Assembly (NCBI GenBank): GCA_963807675.1
Contig: CAWECP010000005.1
Span: 34,141 to 98,140 of the forward strand
DNA from: Bog-473 sp963807675
Lineage (GTDB): Bacteria > Actinomycetota > Acidimicrobiia > Acidimicrobiales > RAAP-2
Direction of reading: 5' to 3'
Length of the DNA stretch: 64,000 nucleotides
Notes under the pieces: generated by a model
Told to the model about the DNA's origin: nothing
Databases searched by the model: none
What the model saw: only the letters and a program-made list of their open reading frames with translations
Part shown: piece after piece, positions 1-9,107 of the stretch
How positions within the stretch are numbered: the first letter of the stretch is position 1
Layout of the letters: every line of letters starts with the position of its first letter
Program-made: the position numbers and the translations under genes

Positions 1-1466
1 GCGGGGTCATCTGCGAGTACAACACGAACCAGAACATCGCCGCCTCGTCGCCGGCCGTGGGCCAGTTCCTCTCCGGCGGCGCCGTCGGCATCGCCATCGG
101 CGACGGCGACTACTACTCCGGGGCATCGGACACCGACAAGATCTTCGCCATGAACACTTCCTGTGGCATCGCCTGGAGCGACACCCTCAACGGGGAGACT
201 TCCGACTCGCCGGCCCTGGCCGACGTGCTGGGCAACGGGCAGCTCCAGGTCGTCGAAGGGACGTCGGCCGGGACGATTTACGTCCTCGACGGCACCAACG
301 GCAACGTCCTGTGGTCCGCCTCCACGTCGGGCGCCGTCGACGGGTCGCCGGTGACGGCGGACCTCACCGGCGGTGGCTACCAGGACGTCATCGTCCCGAC
401 CATCAGTGGGATCGACATCTTCGACGGTCGTTCGGGCGCCCTGGTGGCAACGCTCGGTTCGGGTGACGGGTTCCAAAGCTCCCCCCTCGTGACCGACGAT
501 CCCGACGGCAACATCGGCATCACAGGTGCGGGCTACACCTACTCCGGCGACCAGGGCATCATCTTGCACTGGGAGGTCGGCAACACCAGCGCATCGGGGT
601 CCAAGGTGTATGAGCAGGGCGCGTGGCCCGAGTTCCACCACGACCCGCAGCTGACCGGCGATGCCGGCACGCCGGGACCGGCGCCGATCGAGGTGCCATG
701 CAACGCGCCGACCGGGGGGCCGGACGGTTACCTGCTGTCCGGGTCCGACGGCGGTGTGTTCGACTACGGCAACATCCCGTTCTGCGGCTCCACCGGCAGC
801 ATCCACCTCAACAAACCGGTGGTGTCGGCCGCGCTGACCGCGGACGGCGGCGGCTACTGGGAGGTCGCCTCCGACGGTGGCATCTTCAGCTTCGGGAACG
901 CCGGCTTCTTCGGCTCCATGGGCGGCAAGCCGTTGAACGCGCGCATCGTCGGCATGGCAGCGACACCGAACGGTGGGGGGTACTGGCTGGTGGCGTCGGA
1001 CGGCGGCGTCTTCAACTTCGGGGACGCCGGCTTCTTCGGCAGCGCCGGGTCCCTTCACCTCAACTCCCCCATCGTGGGGATGGCGGCTTCCCCCAGCGGA
1101 AACGGGTACTGGCTGGTGGCTTCCGACGGCGGGATTTTCACCTACGGCGACGCCTCCTACCATGGTTCCATGGGGGGCAAGCCCCTCAACTCTCCCATTG
1201 TCGGCATGGCCACCGACGCGCAGACGGGCGGCTACTGGGAGGTCGCCTCCGACGGCGGCATCTTCTCCTTCGGGGCGCCGTTCTACGGGTCGACCGGGGC
1301 CATGCACCTCAACGCCCCCATCGTCGGCATGGAGGCAGGCCGGAACGGTTCGGGCTACCGGTTCGTGGCCTCCGATGGTGGGATCTTCACCTACGATGAA
1401 GCCTTCTTCGGGTCGATGGGCGGGAAGCCACTGAACAAGCCGGTCGTGGCCATGGCTGGGACCTGA
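1..1466 (+). CDS. Secreted FG-GAP/PQQ-like repeat protein, 5' truncated
   Basis: The reading frame is open from base 3, so the true start lies before the window. The first ~200 visible residues contain repeated units of the type SPALADVLGNGQ and DGSPVTADLTGGG followed by PDGNIGITGAGYTYSG, which is the FG-GAP/VCBS or PQQ-like beta-propeller style. The last ~240 residues hold six units of about 34 residues with the core GYW-VASDGGIFSFG---FFGS-G---LN-PIVGMA. The protein resembles the gene at 3692-5953 in both halves, and that one has a signal peptide, so this is probably also extracellular. A ligand or enzymatic role cannot be read from the sequence. The terminal repeats are, from memory, frequent in Acidimicrobiia-like secreted proteins. 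Confidence 0.8.
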   Translation, partial: GVICEYNTNQNIAASSPAVGQFLSGGAVGIAIGDGDYYSGASDTDKIFAMNTSCGIAWSDTLNGETSDSPALADVLGNGQLQVVEGTSAGTIYVLDGTNGNVLWSASTSGAVDGSPVTADLTGGGYQDVIVPTISGIDIFDGRSGALVATLGSGDGFQSSPLVTDDPDGNIGITGAGYTYSGDQGIILHWEVGNTSASGSKVYEQGAWPEFHHDPQLTGDAGTPGPAPIEVPCNAPTGGPDGYLLSGSDGGVFDYGNIPFCGSTGSIHLNKPVVSAALTADGGGYWEVASDGGIFSFGNAGFFGSMGGKPLNARIVGMAATPNGGGYWLVASDGGVFNFGDAGFFGSAGSLHLNSPIVGMAASPSGNGYWLVASDGGIFTYGDASYHGSMGGKPLNSPIVGMATDAQTGGYWEVASDGGIFSFGAPFYGSTGAMHLNAPIVGMEAGRNGSGYRFVASDGGIFTYDEAFFGSMGGKPLNKPVVAMAGT

Positions 1467-1660
1467 GTCCAGTCGCTTAGACCAGCAGGTCTTGGAAGTT
1501 CCCGCGCCCGCGCGTCTCCGTCGGCTGCACCGCTCGTTGGCGTCCCTACGGGTGATGCCGCGCGCTCCCGGCTGCAGGTCTGTATCAATACACATCTTTT
1601 GGGGGCGGCCGCATCGCCATGGACGTGGGTGCGGTGGCGCGTCGTTATCATGTCCCACTT

Positions 1661-3670
1661 ATGACGACAGCCCCTGCTGGCGCCGCGGGGCCGACCGGGT
1701 TGGTCGTGACCGCGGCGCAGCGTGGGGATGCCGAGGATGCCGGCGCCGGGTTCCATCCGGCTCGTTGGCCGACCCTTTCCCTGGCCGTCGTCGCGATCGT
1801 CATCGGCGAGATCCTCACGTGGTTCTTGCTTCGCTCCCAGGGCACCCTGATATCGGGAGACTCGCCCCATTACCTCATCGCGGCAGAGACGCTGCGCCAC
1901 CTGAGCGTCCACGTGCTCCCCCAATACCGTGCCGACCTCATGTCGCACTACATCTACGCCTGGCCCGCGGGCAGCACACTCGCGAACATGGGTGTGCATG
2001 CCTTCAGCGGGCCGCACGGCGTCATCTTCGCTCAGGGCATCGGTCTGCCCGTCCTCCTCGCTCCTTTCATTGCCGTGGGCAACGTCCCACTTGCCCTCGT
2101 CGGGTTCTTCACGGTCAATGCCATCGGGTTCGTCGCCATCCATCGGCGGGCGTCCCGCCTCGCCGACTTGGGCCCCAACGGCCAGATCCTGTTCGCCCTG
2201 GCGCTGGCCTGCCCGGCCCTGTGGCTCGCGGCGACACAGATCTACCCGGACCTGATCAGTGGCATCTTCCTGGCTTGTGGTCTCCTCGAAATGGCCCTGG
2301 TCGAACGCTCCGGAAGCTGTCGCTGGACCTCGGTCGCCGTCATCACGGTCGCCCTGGCCGTTCCGCCCTGGTTCCAGATCAAGAATTTCTCGGTCGACAT
2401 CGTGGCCATCCTCGGACTGCTCGTCCTGCTCTATCTGCGGCGCATACCGCTTGTCCCGACGCTCGTCGTGATCGGCGTGGTCGTCGTCTCGTTCGCCCTC
2501 CTCCTTCTCTACAACCAGTACTACTTCGGCCATCTTCTCGGGCTACCCCAACCGAGCCCGAACGTCGGCGTCCGAGGGCTCAAGGACACCCTCGCTCTCG
2601 TCCTCGATCGCGACCAGGGCCTCCTGGTCCAATGCCCCACCATTCTCTTCGGACTGCTCGGCCTGTGGTACTCGCGCCGTACGACACAGGTGACCAACGT
2701 CGTGCTGCTCCTCGGCGCGCTCGCCATCCTGGTGATCAACGGAACACAGCCCATCGTCACCGCCTTCGGTGGCACGGCGCTGGCCGGGCGGTTCCAGTGG
2801 ACCGTGATGCCCATGCTGCTCGCGTGGTCGCCGTTCTTCCTGAAACGGCTCGAGGCCTACCGCCAGAGGCTCACTGCCGCCGCCGTCGTGGTGGCGCTCC
2901 TCTGGATCGTCCAGGGCGTTCCGATTCTCATCGGTGACCACAACTACTTCAACGCCACCTTCCCGCCGTTCGCGCCCTGGGATCCGACCCTCTATCCGGG
3001 GTGGTGGGATTGGATCAACACGTACCTGCCGTCGGTCGTACCGACGTTCAGTCATGTCGTGGCAGAGGAGCTTCTCTTCGAGGTGGTGCTGATCGCAGCA
3101 CTGCTGTGGCTGTTGGTGCGGCTGGTCGATCCGCGCCCGATTGAGCTGACCCGCAGTCTCGTGGCGGGGGCCGCCGCGCTCGTTGTGATCGTCGTCGTCG
3201 CACTCGTCGTGCCGGCCGGGCCGCTGCCGGCGGCGCCACTGACGTGGTCAGGGCAGTCCCTCGGAGGTCCTTGGAAGACGGGTGAGGCGCGCCTCCGCAC
3301 GGCTCCGCTGGCTCTGGCGAACCTGGGAACGGGAACCTACGAGGTGACCCTGAAGGAGAGCGTCGAGAGCGCATCGGGTCGCCCGTCCCGGATGTCCGTC
3401 CTGACGACCCCCAGCCGTCGGATCGTCGTGTCGAACTGGTTCAGCCTGGAGCACCCGACGGCGATGGCCAGCCTGGTGGTTGCGCCCGCACCTCTCGACG
3501 TCGCCCAGGAGCACGTCTCGACGCTCGTGCTGACCCCGACCACGTCCACTCGTCAAACGAAGCTCGAGTTCTCGACGTCTGCCGCGGCCGTCTTCTCGGT
3601 GAGCGTGGGCGTGAGTCCCGACAGCACCCTGGACGTCACCTCACTCGAGTTGCAGAAGATAGCGAACTGA
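1661..3670 (+). CDS. Polytopic membrane protein, GT-C-like
   Basis: This 669-residue protein has about ten or more hydrophobic segments from residue ~35 to ~520 and a C-terminal soluble part of ~150 residues rich in beta-type sequence. An early loop contains SGDSPHYLIAAETLRHLS; an acidic pair in the first extracytoplasmic loop is usual in GT-C glycosyltransferases that use polyprenyl-linked sugars. That suggests a cell-envelope glycosyltransferase, but no family-defining motif is certain. I chose the ATG at 1661; an in-frame ATG at 1619 would add 14 residues that look non-conserved. There is no clear Shine-Dalgarno sequence, so it may be leaderless. It lies between two paralogous secreted repeat proteins and converges on the second one, 21 bases away. 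Confidence 0.7.
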   Translation: MTTAPAGAAGPTGLVVTAAQRGDAEDAGAGFHPARWPTLSLAVVAIVIGEILTWFLLRSQGTLISGDSPHYLIAAETLRHLSVHVLPQYRADLMSHYIYAWPAGSTLANMGVHAFSGPHGVIFAQGIGLPVLLAPFIAVGNVPLALVGFFTVNAIGFVAIHRRASRLADLGPNGQILFALALACPALWLAATQIYPDLISGIFLACGLLEMALVERSGSCRWTSVAVITVALAVPPWFQIKNFSVDIVAILGLLVLLYLRRIPLVPTLVVIGVVVVSFALLLLYNQYYFGHLLGLPQPSPNVGVRGLKDTLALVLDRDQGLLVQCPTILFGLLGLWYSRRTTQVTNVVLLLGALAILVINGTQPIVTAFGGTALAGRFQWTVMPMLLAWSPFFLKRLEAYRQRLTAAAVVVALLWIVQGVPILIGDHNYFNATFPPFAPWDPTLYPGWWDWINTYLPSVVPTFSHVVAEELLFEVVLIAALLWLLVRLVDPRPIELTRSLVAGAAALVVIVVVALVVPAGPLPAAPLTWSGQSLGGPWKTGEARLRTAPLALANLGTGTYEVTLKESVESASGRPSRMSVLTTPSRRIVVSNWFSLEHPTAMASLVVAPAPLDVAQEHVSTLVLTPTTSTRQTKLEFSTSAAAVFSVSVGVSPDSTLDVTSLELQKIAN

Positions 3671-3691
3671 ACGGATCGCGGGTCGGAACCC

Positions 3692-5953
3692 TCAGGACGC
3701 TGCGATGCCCACGATCCCTTGGTTCAGCGGCTTCCCGCCCATCGACCCGTAGAACGTGGCGACGCCGTAAGAGAACAGGCCGCCGTCGGCGGCGACGAGC
3801 TGGTAGCCCTGCCCGTTGTTGGCCGGGGCGATGCTCACGATCGGAGCCGCCAGGAACTGGCCACCCATCGACCCGTAGAACGGCGCCCCGAAGGAGAACA
3901 CGCCTCCGTCGGAGGCCACCAGCCAATAGCCGTCCGTCTGGAGATCGTCGGCCATGCCGACGATGGGTGCCTTCAACTTCAGCGCACCGGCGGAACCGAA
4001 GAACTGCGCGTCTCCGTAGGTGAAGACGCCTCCGTCGGAGGCGACCAGGCGATACCCGAGACCATCCGGGGCGGCCACCATGCCGACAACAGGGCTGTTC
4101 AGGACCAGGCTGCCCGTCGAGCCCCAGAACTGCGCGTCTCCGAAGGTGAAGATCCCTCCGTCGGACGCGACGAGCCAGTAGCCCTTGCCGTCGGGGGTCG
4201 CGACGATCCCCGTGATGGGTTTGTTGAGATGCTGACCGCCCATGGAGCCGTAGAAACTGGCGCCGTTGTAGGCGAAGACGCCGCCGTCGGAGGCCGCCAG
4301 CCAGTACCCGCCCGTGTTCGACGCCTCGGCCAGGCCGACGATCGGCGCGTTCAGGGCCAGACCCCCCGTCGATCCGCAGAAGGGGGAATTTCCGAAATTG
4401 AAGACACCCCCGTCCCGGGCCACCATGTCGTACCCGTCGTACGCCGCCGAGGGCACGTCGCACGGGGCCGCGGAGCCGCTCTGACCAGTGAAGCCCGTGA
4501 GCTGAGGATCATGGTGGAATTCCGGCCACGAACCCGCCCCGACCGCCTGCGCCCCGTCCGAGTCGGGGATCTCGAAGTGCTCGATCACGCCGCCTTGCTG
4601 GGTGTTGTAGGTGTACCCGGCAACCGTTATGCCGACGTTCCCGTCGGGGTCGTCGGTCACCAGAGGGGAATTGATGAACCCGAGAACGCCGTTGGTGTCG
4701 GACCCGTCGGCGTTCAGCTCGGCCTCCAGCGCACCGGAGACTCCGTCGAAGATCTCCACACCGGCCGTGGTGGGTACCAACAGATCCTGGTGGCCGGTGC
4801 CGAAGAGATCAGCGGTCGTGACACTCCCCAGGCCTCTCCCGATGATCGGTTCGTGCCAGAGGGGTTGTCCGTTGGAGCCGTTCAGCACCCACACCGAACC
4901 GGTAGAGCCGTTGTCGGTCTCCTCGACCACGTCCTCGGTGCCATTGCCCTCCACGTCGGCGATGGCGGGGCTGCTCGAAGTGGCGGCGTCCAGCGTGGTC
5001 GACCACTCCAGATCGCATTGGTTGTTCACGGCCAGCACGGTGTTGGTCGTCGATGCCTCGGAGAAGTACGTGCCGGTGCCGAAGACCGCTCCCGTCGCTC
5101 CCCCGGCGAGGAAACCACCCACCGCCGGCGATGAGACCACGTCCTGGTCCGTGTCGTAACTGCAGATGAGCCCGCCGGTCCCGTTCAAGATGTCCAGATG
5201 ACCTCCCTGGCTGTAGTTCTTCCCGAGCGCGAACCCGGCGGTCTGCGTGCTTCCTTGGACCACCTCCGTTTGTCCGGTGCCGTAGAGGTCGGCCAGTGCG
5301 GAGGTCGAGAACACGCTGTCGTCGAAGAAGGGCCAGCCCGGAAGGGTGGCCCCATCCGAGGCGTTGAGGGCGTACTCCTCCTGGTCGAGAGAGCCGGCTT
5401 CCACGTCGGTGCCGCCACCCTGCAGCGACCCGACGCTCATGGAGGCCTCGACCGCATACGCCGGTTCGTTATCGGTGTCCGGATCGGTGACGGGGGTGTA
5501 CCACTCGACGTTCCCGCCAGGCCCGATGGCCTGATAGCCGCCCTGGCTCGGATTGGCGGACGTGCCGGTGCCCACGAAGACCGAGTCGTACGGACTTCCG
5601 TTCACCGGGGCCACCGACGGAGTCGAGTCGATCGGTACCCCGAGCTGCACTGGCCAACCGCTCACTGGGGAGCCGTCGCTGAGATGATACGCGTAGACCG
5701 CGCCGCGCACGTCTCCGACGACCACGGAGGGCCCGTCACCGTCGAGGGTCGCGACGTTCGGAGAAGACTGCTCAACCGGTCCACCACTGTCGTCGAGCAC
5801 CTGGCTCCACTGGGGCGTGGTCGCCCACGCCGGATTGCTGGCGCCGGCGCGCTGCACGTCCGTGACACCGGTCACCCCGCACGCCAGTGCGCTTACGAGG
5901 AAGACGCCGAGAGCGAGGCGGATGGGGCTCCGGAGTTTCAGCAGTGCGATCAT
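3692..5953 (-). CDS. Secreted FG-GAP/PQQ-like protein with six C-terminal repeats
   Basis: This 753-residue protein starts at the ATG at 5953 with MIALLKLRSPIRLALG and a hydrophobic stretch ending near ALACGV, a typical signal peptide. Residues ~40-510 carry beta-propeller-like repeats (SSPNVATLDGDGPSVVVGDV, SSSPAIADVEGNGTEDVVEE and others). Residues ~515-753 hold six ~34-residue units with the core GYWLVASDGGVF-FG--FYGS-G---LN-PIVG. It is a paralogue of the truncated protein at the left edge and faces it. The shared signature WPEFHHDPQLTG sits at the junction of the two halves in both proteins. It is probably exported and may bind surface polymers or protein partners; no catalytic residues are recognisable. 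Confidence 0.8.
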   Translation of the reverse strand: MIALLKLRSPIRLALGVFLVSALACGVTGVTDVQRAGASNPAWATTPQWSQVLDDSGGPVEQSSPNVATLDGDGPSVVVGDVRGAVYAYHLSDGSPVSGWPVQLGVPIDSTPSVAPVNGSPYDSVFVGTGTSANPSQGGYQAIGPGGNVEWYTPVTDPDTDNEPAYAVEASMSVGSLQGGGTDVEAGSLDQEEYALNASDGATLPGWPFFDDSVFSTSALADLYGTGQTEVVQGSTQTAGFALGKNYSQGGHLDILNGTGGLICSYDTDQDVVSSPAVGGFLAGGATGAVFGTGTYFSEASTTNTVLAVNNQCDLEWSTTLDAATSSSPAIADVEGNGTEDVVEETDNGSTGSVWVLNGSNGQPLWHEPIIGRGLGSVTTADLFGTGHQDLLVPTTAGVEIFDGVSGALEAELNADGSDTNGVLGFINSPLVTDDPDGNVGITVAGYTYNTQQGGVIEHFEIPDSDGAQAVGAGSWPEFHHDPQLTGFTGQSGSAAPCDVPSAAYDGYDMVARDGGVFNFGNSPFCGSTGGLALNAPIVGLAEASNTGGYWLAASDGGVFAYNGASFYGSMGGQHLNKPITGIVATPDGKGYWLVASDGGIFTFGDAQFWGSTGSLVLNSPVVGMVAAPDGLGYRLVASDGGVFTYGDAQFFGSAGALKLKAPIVGMADDLQTDGYWLVASDGGVFSFGAPFYGSMGGQFLAAPIVSIAPANNGQGYQLVAADGGLFSYGVATFYGSMGGKPLNQGIVGIAAS

Positions 5954-6243
5954 CGACTGTCCTGGCCTGTGGTCCAAGAGGCGACGCAGTACGTCATGGG
6001 CCCGCAGATCGTACCGTGCCCCCTGCGTGCGTTTTCCTCGGGCGGGTCGGATGGATCGCACCGCCCCGTCTCCACCACACCCCGGTGACATTGCTCCCCC
6101 ACGTGGGCGCAGGCGCACACGGGCCGTTGGATGACACCGACCGCCCTCTCCGACCGGAGGAGACGCCAAGCCCGTCGCTGTGGCCGCGTGGGACTTCGTG
6201 GTCGAGGACGACTTACGATCTCCTCCGGCGCTGTCGGGGCAGG

Positions 6244-7245
6244 TCAGGCCGCCCGTCGGCAGACGTAGGCCAGGAGATAGCAATCCTCGATCGCGTCGTA
6301 AATCCCGCGCTTGGTGGCCAGCTCCGTGATGTCGAAGGTCCCGTGGGCGAGGGATTGGCCGCCGTAGTTGATCCCCTGCGCCCGCTCGACGAGGAAGCCG
6401 CTGCTCTCCAGCAGGGCGACCATCTCGGCGTGCGCGTACTCGTACTTGTGGTCGGGATCGACAAACGCGTCCTGTTGCAGCCGCGTGAGCCTGCTGTTCG
6501 GCGTGTCGAGGGCGAGGATGCCCCCCGGTCGCAGGACGCGCCACACCTGGGTCAGGACGCTCTTGGCCTCCTCCTGCGTCACGTGCTCGATGCTCTGCCC
6601 GCTGTAGACCATGTCGAAGGACTCCGACACCAGACCGCTCAGGTCCGTCATGGAGTGGTAGCGGTAGGTCACGAGGCCGTTCGGGCTCTCGAGGGAGGAG
6701 GGGCGGGCGTCGTCCTGGTAGAGCGCGTGCCGGTCCTCGCTCGGGAGGTCTACTACGACCAGCTCCTCGAACCTGTAGGGGTAGCCCATGAGGACGAGCC
6801 CGCCGGAGGGATCCCCAACGGACGCCCCACCGATGTCGAGGATTCTTCCTGCGCGCGGCAGGCTGCGGATGAAGACGCCGCGCCCGTAGTGCAGCGACGG
6901 GCCGAACTCCGTCATCGGGGCGGCATGGCTCCACTCCGCGGAGTCGATCAGCCATTCCACGAGCTGACGCGGGCTGAGGGCGCCGCTCTGGAGCTGACGC
7001 AAGTAGACGTCGTCATTGGTGAGGTCCGGCTCGCGGCGGAAGAGCAGGTGGAAGATCCCGCGCAGGAAGACCCGGCTCGGGAGGTCTTCGATCAGCCCCG
7101 ACGTGCGGAAGGAGGCCCGCGCCCGTCCCGGCGCAGACGAGGTGCGCCGCGCCTGCCAGGCCCTGACGCGGAGTACCGACTCCTCGTAGGCCCGACTCAG
7201 CCTCGTCCGCAAGGGTGGGGCGACCGGGGGCTCAGGGGTAAGCAT
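6244..7245 (-). CDS. DUF4214-like plus class I SAM methyltransferase
   Basis: The 333-residue protein has an N-terminal segment (residues ~55-105, FLRGIFHLLFRREPD...YLRQLQSG...WLIDSAEW) resembling the DUF4214 module found in glycan-modifying proteins. A class I methyltransferase follows, with motif I as RILDIGGASVGDPSGG and a later SFDMVYSGQSIEHV and VLRPGGILALDTPN. It probably methylates a sugar or polysaccharide precursor. Its start overlaps the end of the next methyltransferase (7232-8050) by 14 bases, so the two are co-transcribed. The 290 bases downstream (5954-6243) hold no gene I can support and must contain the promoter of the secreted repeat protein. Confidence 0.75.
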   Translation of the reverse strand: MLTPEPPVAPPLRTRLSRAYEESVLRVRAWQARRTSSAPGRARASFRTSGLIEDLPSRVFLRGIFHLLFRREPDLTNDDVYLRQLQSGALSPRQLVEWLIDSAEWSHAAPMTEFGPSLHYGRGVFIRSLPRAGRILDIGGASVGDPSGGLVLMGYPYRFEELVVVDLPSEDRHALYQDDARPSSLESPNGLVTYRYHSMTDLSGLVSESFDMVYSGQSIEHVTQEEAKSVLTQVWRVLRPGGILALDTPNSRLTRLQQDAFVDPDHKYEYAHAEMVALLESSGFLVERAQGINYGGQSLAHGTFDITELATKRGIYDAIEDCYLLAYVCRRAA

Positions 7246-8050
7246 GGACGACGGCGCGGTAGTTGGTAGGCGGCGGCTGCGCCGTATCGTCGATCCGCCC
7301 CCGCGGCGACGGCGCGTGCTCGGGCTGCGGCTCCGGGGGCCCGACGATGGTGATCACCGTGGCGAAGCCCGCCGCCCGGCACCATCTGTGCAGCGCGGCC
7401 ATCGTCGGAACGTACCAGTTCCCGAAGTCGGTGCGCAGCGAGCTGCCTGGGTAGAACTGCACGAGCGCCTCGTTCTCGAGGCGATGCAGGTGGACCGCCT
7501 CGGTCTCAATGACCGCCACCTCCTTGGTCACGGCCCGGAGCCGTTCGAGGCAAATGATCGGCTCCTGCATGTGGTAGAGGACACCGAGGTACAGCACGAC
7601 GTCGAACTCCCCCAGCTCGTCGAGGTCGACGGTCTGGAAGTCGGCCACCATCGGTTGCACCTTGGACCCGAGCGCCGCCGCCGCGAAGTCAAATGCACGC
7701 TTTCCTGGGAGGTCCGGCTGCCAGAAATCGGTCTCGTCCCGAGAGAGGTCGGGCAGGGTGCCGTTGGCGATGCACTCGGCCCAGTACGCGCCGCGCGCGT
7801 CCCAGTCGACGCCCCAGGCGTAATGGTCGAGGGCGACAACGCGGCTCGCCCCGGCCTGCTCGGCTAGAAACGAGAACTTTCCGTCCCACGCCCCTATGTC
7901 GAGCACGCTCCGGCCGGCCACGTCGGACAGGACGCCGAGCGAGGTCTCCTGGACGCTCCTGCCCTTGGTCACCACCCCGTCGCCCAGGTCGATCGTGTGG
8001 TACCACTCGAAGACGTCGGCCTGGGCTTGGAGCGCTTCCGGCGTCGTCAC
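7232..8050 (-). CDS. CmoB/DUF1698-like SAM methyltransferase
   Basis: Class I methyltransferase of ~272 residues. The motifs ADVFEWYHTIDLGDGVVTKG, SVLDIGAWDGKFSFLAE and FDVVLYLGVLYHMQEP match the DUF1698/CmoB-like group, in which the first motif precedes a Rossmann SAM-binding core. Because it sits in a glycan cluster and lacks the tRNA-binding context of CmoB, a role in methylating a surface glycan or lipid-linked sugar is more likely than tRNA modification; that is inference. I prefer the GTG at 8050; another start at 8077 is possible, and neither has a good ribosome binding site. It is divergent from the related methyltransferase at 8193 with a 142-base shared promoter region. Confidence 0.7.
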   Translation of the reverse strand: MTTPEALQAQADVFEWYHTIDLGDGVVTKGRSVQETSLGVLSDVAGRSVLDIGAWDGKFSFLAEQAGASRVVALDHYAWGVDWDARGAYWAECIANGTLPDLSRDETDFWQPDLPGKRAFDFAAAALGSKVQPMVADFQTVDLDELGEFDVVLYLGVLYHMQEPIICLERLRAVTKEVAVIETEAVHLHRLENEALVQFYPGSSLRTDFGNWYVPTMAALHRWCRAAGFATVITIVGPPEPQPEHAPSPRGRIDDTAQPPPTNYRAVVHAYP

Positions 8051-8192
8051 GGGGCGACAGCGTAGTAGCGCCCCCAACCGCCCACCACAGCCCTCCGTGG
8101 CGGACTTCTCCTGGCGGTCATGGCCGTTTCCGACTCAGCCGGCTCGCCTGGTCCGCCCGGGCGGCGCGTTCCCTGGCGTAGCGTGACGGCCC

Positions 8193-9103
8193 ATGTTCAA
8201 GCGACGTGCCATGGAGACGGCGGCCGGCGGCGCGGTGACCCCCGGCCCGGCCGTGGTCCCGGTGGCGCGCCGGCCGCACCTGCCCACCTACCCGCCCAAG
8301 GGGTATCTGGGACAGCTCGACCCCGCCTTCCAGTCCGCCCAGTCGAGGTGGCGCGAGGGCGCCGATCTCGACGACTTCGTCTGGTACCACGCCACCGAGC
8401 TGCCCGACGGCCAGGTCCTGCCGGGTGCTTGGGACCTGCGCGGCCATGAGGCCGAGTACCTCGGCGGGGTGGACGTGGCCGGGCAACGCGTGCTCGAGCT
8501 CGGCCCGGCCACCGGTTACTTGACCTTCTACATGGAGCATCAGGGTGCGGACGTCGTCTCCTTCGAGGCGGGCTTCGACGTGCCCATCGACACCCTGCCT
8601 GTTCAGGGCCGTGACGACCCAGAGGGCCGGCTCCGGGTCATGCAGGACACCATCGACCGCAACCACGATGCCTGGTGGTATCTCCATCGCGCCTTCGGCT
8701 CGTCGGCCAAGTTCGTCCAGGGGAACATCTACGACATGCCCACGGACCTCGGCGCGTTCGACGTGACTCTGGTCGGCGCCATCCTGCTGCACCTGCGCGA
8801 ACCCTGGGCGCGCTCTCGCAGGCGGCGGCGCGGACCAAGGACGTCATGATCGTGGTCGAGCCGCTGCAGGACGACCTGCACCCGCCCGGGTCCAACATCA
8901 TGCGTTTCTCGCCGTCGGCCGAGCACCACGTCACCAACTGGTGGTCGATCTACCCCGGCGCGGTCGTCTCCATGCTCGGCCGGCTGGGGTTCGGCCGTAC
9001 CGAGATCACGTACCACGCGCAGCGCCACCACCTCTCGCACGACATGGCCACCGACGCGATCGAGCAACCGATGTACACGGTGGTGGGCCGGCGCCCGCAG
9101 TAG
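8193..9103 (+). CDS. SAM methyltransferase of the same group, frameshifted
   Basis: The first frame (8193 to ~8810) encodes a methyltransferase with DDFVWYHATELPDGQVLPG, RVLELGPATGYLTFYMEHQG and FDVTLVGAILLHLREPW. The continuation is in another frame and reads LSQAAARTKDVMIVVEPLQD, then SPSAEHHVTNWWSIYPG, ending at 9103. The whole span is 911 bases, one short of a multiple of three, so a single base is missing near 8810 in the GC-rich run after CGCGAACCCTGGGC. Either the gene is a recent pseudogene or this is a sequencing error; the downstream frame is fully conserved in style, which favours error. It is related to 7232-8050 and converges on the glycosyltransferase at 9108, four bases away. 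Confidence 0.65.
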
Positions 9104-9107
9104 GGGC

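Noticed and set aside
3719..5134. Plus-strand frame of ~470 codons opposite the secreted repeat protein
   Set aside because: Repetitive composition mirrors the repeats on the other strand; no motif or start signal.
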